From: Legionella sp.
GTDB lineage: Bacteria > Pseudomonadota > Gammaproteobacteria > Legionellales > Legionellaceae
Reading direction: 5' to 3'
NCBI GenBank assembly: GCA_004297865.1
Contig: SCSO01000073.1
Coordinates: 1 to 6,551 of the forward strand
DNA: 6,551 nt
In this document: piece after piece, positions 1 through 4,575 of the stretch
Layout of the letters: the number at the start of each line of letters is the position of its first letter
Numbering within the stretch: position 1 is the first letter of the stretch
The notes under the pieces: model-generated
What the model was told of the DNA's origin: nothing
The model's database searches: none
What the model saw: only the letters and a program-made list of their open reading frames with translations
Made by a program: the position numbers and the translations under genes

Positions 1-954
1 TACCGGAATAGTAACGCGAGTCATGAGAATTTCATTGTAGCGATTTTGATCTAAAACTTGTGTCAATCCGGCAGCAATAGTTAATAAAGTTTTACCCGTA
101 CCTGCAGAACCTTGCAACGTAACAAAATCAATATCAGGATCTAGCAACAGATTTAAAGAAAAATTTTGCTCACGGTTACGTGCTGTAATTCCCCATACGG
201 AATTTTTGGATTGGGTGTAATCTCGCACTAATTGCACTACCGCAGTTTTGCCTTCTAAGGTTTTTACTATGGCTTGAAATTCATTGTCTTGAGTACTTAA
301 ACAATCATTAGGATTCCATTGGCCCACTAAAGGACCGGTGACTTTGTAATAGGTGCGGCCACTTTCCTGCCAAGAATCCATGTCCTTAGCGTGAGTATCC
401 CAGAAGTCGTTTTCGAGTATATGCAAACCACTATGTAATAAGGTAACGTCGTCTAAGACTTGGTCATTGTAATAATCTTCTGCAGTGATCCCAAGTATGC
501 CTGCTTTAATACGAAGGTTAATATCTTTAGAAATAATAATAACTTGTTTTTCACCCGCATATTTTTTTTGTAAACCTAAAGCAGTCGCTAAAATCGTATT
601 ATCGACTTTATGTCCGGGTAAGGTTGTTGGAACAACTTGATCAAACTCGTCCGTTTGAAAAAATAATTTACCACTGCTATTGCCATTTTTTGCACTAGCA
701 AAACTTGGAATGGGTAATCCGGAAACAATTTGCTCATGAGGCGCATTGCTCATTAACTCAACTAACATGCGGTTGGTCTGACGAACGTTGCGGGCTAATT
801 CAGAAGTTCCGGTTTTGTGGCTGTCTAATTCTTCCAATACCACCATGGGTAAGTAAATATCATGCTCTTCAAAATGATAAATGGCAGTGGGGTCGTGCAT
901 TAAAATATTGGTATCAAGCACGAACAACTTACGTCCAGTATTGTTATTATCCAT
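1..954 (-). CDS. phoH2: PIN-PhoH family ATPase/ribonuclease (PhoH2-like), C-terminal part beyond the window
   Basis: Partial gene: it starts with ATG at 954 and reads without a stop for 318 codons to the left edge. Residues 1-150 form a PIN nuclease domain. The acidic residues expected to bind metal are visible: Asp14 in LDTNIL, Glu42 in VLEELD, Asp118 in HKVDNT and Asp144 in SKDINLR. A linker follows, then the PhoH P-loop ATPase with Walker A GSAGTGKT at residues 282-289. Walker B and the rest of the ATPase lie outside the window; I infer roughly 100-150 residues are missing. Members of this architecture (PhoH2) are described as RNA helicase/ribonuclease proteins, cytoplasmic. The start is supported by AGGGTGA on the coding strand, about 5 nt before ATG. 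It is codirectional with bcp, separated by 177 nt, so it is probably transcribed separately. The classical phosphate-starvation role of PhoH is not supported by anything here. Family call is very sure; biological role is not. Confidence 0.93.
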   Translation of the reverse strand, partial: MDNNNTGRKLFVLDTNILMHDPTAIYHFEEHDIYLPMVVLEELDSHKTGTSELARNVRQTNRMLVELMSNAPHEQIVSGLPIPSFASAKNGNSSGKLFFQTDEFDQVVPTTLPGHKVDNTILATALGLQKKYAGEKQVIIISKDINLRIKAGILGITAEDYYNDQVLDDVTLLHSGLHILENDFWDTHAKDMDSWQESGRTYYKVTGPLVGQWNPNDCLSTQDNEFQAIVKTLEGKTAVVQLVRDYTQSKNSVWGITARNREQNFSLNLLLDPDIDFVTLQGSAGTGKTLLTIAAGLTQVLDQNRYNEILMTRVTIPV

Positions 955-1063
955 AGGTTCACCCTGTCAGCTTAATAGCAGGTCTTATAAATCAAGTCAC
1001 CCATATGCGCATGGTGTAAGCTTAATCCCTTGCCTCATCAAATAATCACGGAGGCCTACAATC

Positions 1064-1093
1064 ATTGTGCTGAGGTATAGGGGCTACAGTCAA
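1064..1093 (-). promoter_or_regulatory. Candidate sigma70 promoter for phoH2
   Basis: On the minus strand TTGACT (1093-1088, five of six to consensus) is followed after 18 nt by CACAAT (1069-1064, four of six). A transcript from here would have a leader of about 100 nt before the phoH2 ATG. Found by eye only. Confidence 0.3.
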
Positions 1094-1108
1094 GAATTAA
1101 ATGCAAAT

Positions 1109-1137
1109 AAAAAAACGGGGTCTTACTCTTTTAAGAC
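1109..1137 (-). terminator. Possible intrinsic terminator at the end of bcp
   Basis: On the minus strand GTCTTA (1137-1132) pairs with TAAGAC (1125-1120) across a 6-nt loop. CCCG and then seven T (1115-1109) follow. The stem is short, A/T-rich and overlaps the bcp stop codon at 1133-1131, and four bases separate it from the T-run, so it may be inefficient. It would end a trhO-smpB-bcp transcript before phoH2. Confidence 0.45.
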
Positions 1138-1583
1138 AAGGCCAGCAAGACTTCTTCAACGTGTCCTTTTACTGACACTTTCCGCCATTCGCGGGTTAAA
1201 ATTCCTTTGCCATTAATGATGAATGTACTGCGTTCAATTCCCAGTACTTGTTTGCCATACATGTTTTTCATTTTAATGACATTGAAGAGTTGGCATAAAG
1301 TTTCATCTTGATCAGAAATGAGTTCAAAAGGAAATTGTTGTTTCGCTTTGAAATTTTCATGCGATTTAATACTGTCACGAGAGATGCCGAAGATTACGGC
1401 ATTCAACGCTTGGAAGCGTGGATAAGCATCGCGAAAATCTTGACCTTCAGTGGTGCATCCTGGGGTGGCATCCTTGGGATAAAAATAAAGGATAACCGTT
1501 TTACCTTGAAAATCTTTGAGATGACCATGTACATTACTGGTTGCCTGGAAAGCGAAATTAGGTACAACTTCTCCGATATTCAT
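1131..1583 (-). CDS. bcp: Bacterioferritin comigratory protein, thiol peroxidase (peroxiredoxin Q/AhpE-type)
   Basis: A 150-residue peroxiredoxin that reduces hydrogen peroxide and organic hydroperoxides in the cytosol, in this family usually with thioredoxin as donor. The thioredoxin-like fold is recognisable: YFYPKDATPGCTTE at residues 33-46 contains the peroxidatic Cys43 with Thr40 and Pro36, and Arg118 in GIERSTF is the likely active-site arginine. The usual length is about 155 residues. An upstream in-frame ATG at 1634 would add 17 residues and overlap smpB. I prefer ATG at 1583 because it gives the canonical N-terminus MNIGEVVPNF and is preceded by AAGGGA with 7 nt spacing. The smpB stop is only 11 nt upstream, so the two genes are probably cotranscribed. 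Oddity: where E. coli Bcp has its resolving Cys50, five residues after the catalytic one, this protein has Gln48 (TTEGQDFRD). The only other cysteine is Cys97. Confidence 0.95.
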   Translation of the reverse strand: MNIGEVVPNFAFQATSNVHGHLKDFQGKTVILYFYPKDATPGCTTEGQDFRDAYPRFQALNAVIFGISRDSIKSHENFKAKQQFPFELISDQDETLCQLFNVIKMKNMYGKQVLGIERSTFIINGKGILTREWRKVSVKGHVEEVLLALS

Positions 1584-1594
1584 ATGATTTTCCC

Positions 1595-2062
1595 TTACTT
1601 GTTTTTTATGATACGAGCGCGATCCCGTTGCCATTCACGATCTTTAATGGTGTCTCGTTTATCATGTTCCTTTTTCCCTTTGGCTAAAGCAATTTTTATT
1701 TTCACTTTATTATTTTTCCAATAGAGGGACAGTGGCACGATGGTATACCCTTGACGCTCCACGCTACCGATTAGATGATTGAGTTCCTTTCTATTCAGCA
1801 ACAGTTTGCGGGTGCGGATAGGATCGGGGATTTCATGCGTCGATGCCGTGGGTAAGGGTTGAATTTGCGCACCTAATAAAAAAGCTTCGCCATATTTAAT
1901 AATCACATGGGCGTCAGAAAGATTGACTTTGCCGGCACGCAAACTTTTGATTTCCCAACCTCTAAGAACCATGCCGGCTTCATATTGTTCTTCTATGAAA
2001 TAATCAAAACCCGCTTTTTTATTTAGAGCGATGCTGGGATCATATTGTTTTTTGGTTGCCAT
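1595..2062 (-). CDS. smpB: SsrA-binding protein SmpB
   Basis: A 155-residue tmRNA-binding protein. With SsrA RNA it enters stalled ribosomes, tags the nascent peptide for proteolysis and releases the ribosome (trans-translation). The full-length family pattern is present: LNKKAGFDYFIEE (residues 13-25), the signature GWEIKSLRAGKVNLSDAHV (35-53), the STHEIPDPIRTRKLLL stretch, and the strongly basic KGKKEHDKRDTIKDREWQ tail that mimics part of tRNA in the decoding centre. The ATG at 2062 is preceded by AGGG about 7 nt upstream. It lies 47 nt downstream of trhO and 11 nt upstream of bcp, all in the same direction, so an operon is likely. The ssrA gene itself is not in the window. One mild oddity is Phe19 at the position where E. 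coli and Pseudomonas proteins carry a histidine (ARHEYFI or ARHDYFI). Confidence 0.97.
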   Translation of the reverse strand: MATKKQYDPSIALNKKAGFDYFIEEQYEAGMVLRGWEIKSLRAGKVNLSDAHVIIKYGEAFLLGAQIQPLPTASTHEIPDPIRTRKLLLNRKELNHLIGSVERQGYTIVPLSLYWKNNKVKIKIALAKGKKEHDKRDTIKDREWQRDRARIIKNK

Positions 2063-2109
2063 GGGACACCCTGATGTATTGCATTAATAAATATCCCACG
2101 TAGGTAAAG

Positions 2110-2877
2110 TTAGTCTTTGGGATAACGTTCGTCTTTATAATCTTGAGGCAATTGCGGATAAACACGATTTAATTGTTGATCCACCGCCACACGATCATCA
2201 AATACAAAGCAACTGCCTTCCCAAATAGAATCACTTGGGGGAATTTGTTCGATGTAGTTTAATATCCCATCTTGTAATTGAAACACCTGTTGAAAACCTT
2301 GGGAGCGCATATAAGCGGCAGTTTTTTCGCAACGAATCCCACCAGTACAAAACATCGCGATTTTTTTATCTTTCTTATCGCTTAAATGCTTTTCCACATA
2401 CTCTGGAAATTCCCGAAAATTCTCAATGTCAGGATTAATAGCATTTTTGAAAGTACCGAGTTCGTATTCGTAATCATTACGAGTATCTAACAAGATGACA
2501 TCTGGATCCTGAATAAATTCATGCCATTGTTCTGGGGTCAAGTGCGTGTCATCGTGGGCATCTGGATTCACATCAGCCACACCCATGGTCACAATTTCTT
2601 TTCGTAATTTGACCTTAGCTTTTTCAAAAGGATTATTGTCATCAAAGGTTTCTTTGAAGCGTAAATCCGCAAATGGAGTAAAACTATGTAAATAGTTATA
2701 AAATTGCTCCATTTGTTCACGAGTACCCGCGAAACTACCGTTTACTCCTTCATAAGCTAGTAAAATAGTCCCCAGGATCTCGATTTCACGCATTTTTTCT
2801 AATATAGGTTCGCGCATGCCTTCAAACTCAGGAAGCGGGATAAATTTATAAAATGATGCAATGACTATACTTTTCAT
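2110..2877 (-). CDS. trhO: tRNA uridine(34) hydroxylase TrhO, rhodanese domain (UPF0176/YceA family), short form
   Basis: A 255-residue protein. TrhO (formerly YceA) makes 5-hydroxyuridine at wobble position 34 of certain tRNAs, the first step towards cmo5U/mo5U. The N-terminal domain carries GTILLAYEGVNGSFAG (residues 36-51), typical of the family. The rhodanese domain follows, with VILLDTRNDYEYELG and the catalytic loop FCTGGIRCEK, placing Cys177 as the reactive cysteine and Cys183 beside it. WEGSCFVFDDRVAVD is the family's conserved element just after the rhodanese fold. The E. coli protein is about 350 residues; this one stops soon after that element and lacks the cysteine-rich C-terminal zinc region. 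An upstream in-frame ATG at 2901 would add 8 residues. I chose ATG at 2877 because MKSIVIASFYKF is the normal family N-terminus and AGG lies 7 nt before it, though this ribosome binding site is weak. It is probably first gene of a trhO-smpB-bcp unit and divergent from plaC. Confidence 0.93.
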   Translation of the reverse strand: MKSIVIASFYKFIPLPEFEGMREPILEKMREIEILGTILLAYEGVNGSFAGTREQMEQFYNYLHSFTPFADLRFKETFDDNNPFEKAKVKLRKEIVTMGVADVNPDAHDDTHLTPEQWHEFIQDPDVILLDTRNDYEYELGTFKNAINPDIENFREFPEYVEKHLSDKKDKKIAMFCTGGIRCEKTAAYMRSQGFQQVFQLQDGILNYIEQIPPSDSIWEGSCFVFDDRVAVDQQLNRVYPQLPQDYKDERYPKD

Positions 2878-2884
2878 CGTTAAC

Positions 2885-2919
2885 CTAAAAATTCTAAGCA
2901 AAAAAATTTGCTAAAAATT
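2885..2919. repeat. Direct repeats flanking a small inverted repeat in the trhO leader
   Basis: CTAAAAATT occurs at 2885-2893 and 2911-2919, 26 bp apart. Overlapping and between the copies, AGCAAA (2897-2902) and TTTGCT (2907-2912) form a perfect 6-bp inverted repeat around AAAA. The unit sits just upstream of the trhO start. The local AT content is high, which makes short repeats easier to find by chance. Confidence 0.5.
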
Positions 2920-2943
2920 ACCATTTACTCACTATTTAATCAA
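2915..2943 (-). promoter_or_regulatory. Candidate promoter for trhO-smpB-bcp
   Basis: On the minus strand TTGATT (2943-2938) and TAATTT (2920-2915) are spaced by 17 nt, leaving a leader of about 30 nt before the trhO start at 2877. The -35 matches four of six and the -10 is weak. The region is very AT-rich, so chance matches are expected. Confidence 0.28.
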
Positions 2944-2958
2944 TAGGAATGAATTAAA

Positions 2959-2977
2959 TGCACTAAATAATTGTGCA
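2959..2977. repeat. Operator-like inverted repeat in the trhO/plaC divergent region
   Basis: TGCAC (2959-2963) and GTGCA (2973-2977) are exact reverse complements separated by 9 nt, so the arm centres are 14 bp apart. It lies in the middle of the divergent region, 17 bp before the TTGACA hexamer on the plaC side. No regulator can be named from this. Confidence 0.4.
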
Positions 2978-2993
2978 ATTACCTAACAATGGA

Positions 2994-2999
2994 TTGACA
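2994..2999 (+). promoter_or_regulatory. Perfect -35 hexamer upstream of plaC
   Basis: TTGACA at 2994-2999 matches the sigma70 -35 consensus exactly and lies 78 nt before the plaC ATG. At 15-18 nt spacing I see no good -10 (the region reads TCGTACCC), so either the promoter depends on an activator or the hexamer is coincidental. Confidence 0.35.
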
Positions 3000-3066
3000 A
3001 GAATTTGATCTCGATCGTACCCTTGGGATCAAGCTAGACGATCTTGGATGTTAGATTCAGCTTTTC

Positions 3067-3073
3067 AAGGAGG
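3067..3073 (+). promoter_or_regulatory. plaC: Ribosome binding site that sets the plaC start
   Basis: AAGGAGG is a near-perfect anti-16S match ending 4 nt before the ATG at 3078. It selects this start over the in-frame ATG at 3048, which has no purine-rich signal, and it gives a proper signal peptide and the 433-residue length. Confidence 0.88.
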
Positions 3074-3077
3074 TTAT

Positions 3078-4379
3078 ATGTTTTCTCACCGCAGGATGTG
3101 TCGTTGGTTTTCTCTTCTGTTACTCTGTTTCCCTTTATTCACAAATGCTGCAATCCCCGTAAAATCCATAGTTATTTTTGGTGATAGCCTATCAGATAAT
3201 GGTAATACCACGCATTTGCTAAAAAGTTTACGTCAAGAAGAAAGCCCCGCCTTTTTAGTGGCTCCTTTTAAGCAGTTTGTCTTAAACAAAATGATTGATT
3301 TTGCTAACGATTATTACGTGCCGCAAATGGTTTTAGACAAGGGCATCAGTATAGTAACTAATTTCTTTGATTATGAATTAGCACCCTATATAGCTAACTT
3401 AGTCAGTCGCGTTCGCTTAGTTCCTATTCTTCCAGGGCAGCCCTATTGGAAATCGCATTTTTCCAATGGACGTGTTTGGAATGAGTACCTTGCAAAGATG
3501 TTTTCCATTAAAAAAAGTGATAATGAGGCTTACACCAATAAGGCGTTTGGCGGCAGTTGGGCGGCTACCTATGATCATCAATTGACTGTATGGAATCTTA
3601 TACGTCACCCGCTAGGAACAATCAAAACCTTAATCGTAGGCAAATTAGTACCTCCTAGCTTAGGTTTGACCTTACAAGCTTACTTTCTTGAGCATCAACG
3701 CCTCGATAATGAAGCGGTGTATTTTGTGTACTCTGGATTTAATGATTATCTGAATATTCTGGTTTTTGAAGATAATTACAACCCTGCTGTCATGAGTGTG
3801 TATGTGGATAATGTGTTAGATAATTTGGCTGCTTCAGTTGTAAAGTTAGTACAAGCAGGCGCTACTCACCTGGTGATTATGGGTATTCCTGAATTGGGAG
3901 AATTACCTCGTTTTGTGAAAACTACCGATAGAGACGTGATGAATGCTGCAGCGAATAAGCATAATGAACGTCTAGAAAAGCGAATGGTCGAATGGAAAAA
4001 GCTGTATCCTAAGGTTGATTTCCTATATATCAATACAGCTAAATCTTTAACGGCTACCTTGGCTAATCCCGAAAAATATGGCTTCACTAATATTAAGGAT
4101 GCTTGTATTGATGTGAAATACCCTATGTTTGGCGCTTTTGCTAATTCACCTTTTGCAAATAACTTTGTTCTGCATTACTTGCAAGTAATTCATTACAAGG
4201 ACAAACACTTTTTAGCTGGGGATAAGAATTACGAAATGTGCGATAATCCTGATAGTTATTTATTCTGGGATGAAGTGCATCCAAGTACTCGTGCGCATCG
4301 GTATCTGGCTTTGGATGTTTGCAATGCCATGCAGGCTCATGGTTACGAAGTGAATTGTGAATTACCTGATTTAAGTTAA
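3078..4379 (+). CDS. plaC: Secreted GDSL lipase / glycerophospholipid:cholesterol acyltransferase, PlaC-like
   Basis: A 433-residue SGNH/GDSL hydrolase. In Legionella pneumophila PlaC is a secreted phospholipase A/lysophospholipase A that transfers fatty acids to cholesterol or ergosterol, exported by the Lsp type II system and activated by the ProA metalloprotease. Seen here: signal peptide (Arg-rich start, hydrophobic FSLLLLCFPLF at 11-21, probable cleavage after TNA or NAA at 24-25); block I FGDSLSDNGN with nucleophile Ser37; block II KAFGGSW (155-161); block III GFNDY with Asn222; block V DEVH with Asp398 and His401. The mature part has only four cysteines: 343, 388, 415 and 427. These residue numbers match the PlaC catalytic triad as I recall it (Ser37, Asp398, His401). 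The stretch around Cys343-Cys388 is the likely disulfide-bounded loop where ProA would cut; that is inference. The start at 3078 is fixed by AAGGAGG; an ATG at 3048 has no such signal. A strong terminator follows. PlaA and PlaD are the alternative paralogues, less likely given the residue match. Confidence 0.9.
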   Translation: MFSHRRMCRWFSLLLLCFPLFTNAAIPVKSIVIFGDSLSDNGNTTHLLKSLRQEESPAFLVAPFKQFVLNKMIDFANDYYVPQMVLDKGISIVTNFFDYELAPYIANLVSRVRLVPILPGQPYWKSHFSNGRVWNEYLAKMFSIKKSDNEAYTNKAFGGSWAATYDHQLTVWNLIRHPLGTIKTLIVGKLVPPSLGLTLQAYFLEHQRLDNEAVYFVYSGFNDYLNILVFEDNYNPAVMSVYVDNVLDNLAASVVKLVQAGATHLVIMGIPELGELPRFVKTTDRDVMNAAANKHNERLEKRMVEWKKLYPKVDFLYINTAKSLTATLANPEKYGFTNIKDACIDVKYPMFGAFANSPFANNFVLHYLQVIHYKDKHFLAGDKNYEMCDNPDSYLFWDEVHPSTRAHRYLALDVCNAMQAHGYEVNCELPDLS

Positions 4380-4391
4380 GTCAAAGGTTTT

Positions 4392-4431
4392 AGCCCTGTT
4401 GTGGCTTTTTTAGCTCCAACAGGGCTTTTTT
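4392..4431 (+). terminator. Rho-independent terminator after plaC
   Basis: A perfect 10-bp inverted repeat AGCCCTGTTG (4392-4401) and CAACAGGGCT (4417-4426) encloses a 15-nt loop and is followed directly by a run of T up to 4431. It starts 12 nt after the plaC stop codon. The opposite strand has no T-run after the stem, so it works in the plus direction only and insulates glmS from plaC transcription. Confidence 0.93.
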
Positions 4432-4448
4432 ATGTGGATTACACTACG

Positions 4449-4481
4449 ATAAACCTCTGTTAGTGATTTATTCAGGTTTAT
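4449..4481. repeat. 8-bp perfect inverted repeat upstream of glmS
   Basis: ATAAACCT (4449-4456) and AGGTTTAT (4474-4481) are exact reverse complements separated by 17 nt. The right arm ends on the T that begins the candidate extended -10 element, so a protein bound here could affect glmS transcription. No T-run follows, so it is not a terminator. Confidence 0.6.
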
Positions 4482-4489
4482 GGCATAAT
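4481..4489 (+). promoter_or_regulatory. Candidate extended -10 promoter for glmS
   Basis: TGG followed by CATAAT (4484-4489) fits an extended -10 element; the -35 region (TTAGTG at 4460-4465) is poor. It lies between the plaC terminator and glmS. A second weaker pair is TTGTGC at 4519-4524 and TATCTA at 4542-4547 with 17 nt spacing. GlmS needs its own promoter because the terminator upstream is strong. Confidence 0.4.
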
Positions 4490-4575
4490 TCCTGCTTTTG
4501 TCACTCCATAAGTTGGCTTTGTGCTTTTAAAAAAACCAATTTATCTAAAAAAGACGCTTAAATGAGGAGCGGATT

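Noticed and set aside
705..956. 83-residue plus-strand open frame inside phoH2
   Set aside because: It lies antisense to the clearly conserved PIN domain, and its sequence shows no family features.
997..1065. 22-codon minus-strand open frame upstream of phoH2, considered as a PhoAT-like antitoxin partner or leader peptide
   Set aside because: Mycobacterial phoH2 has an upstream antitoxin gene, but this frame is far too short, has no ribosome binding site and overlaps the candidate -10.
1584..1634. Seventeen-residue N-terminal extension of bcp from the ATG at 1634
   Set aside because: It would overlap smpB, and the added residues are the other-frame translation of the SmpB basic tail. The ATG at 1583 has a proper RBS and the family N-terminus.
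1308..1724. 138-residue plus-strand open frame across bcp and smpB
   Set aside because: Antisense shadow of two well-recognised genes; no ribosome binding site and no recognisable product.
3048..3077. Ten-residue N-terminal extension of plaC from the ATG at 3048
   Set aside because: No Shine-Dalgarno sequence; it would put charged and polar residues ahead of a well-formed signal peptide, and AAGGAGG sits directly before the ATG at 3078.
4432..4575. glmS ribozyme or riboswitch in the glmS leader
   Set aside because: The leader is too short and AT-rich, with no ribozyme core visible; that element is typical of Gram-positive bacteria.
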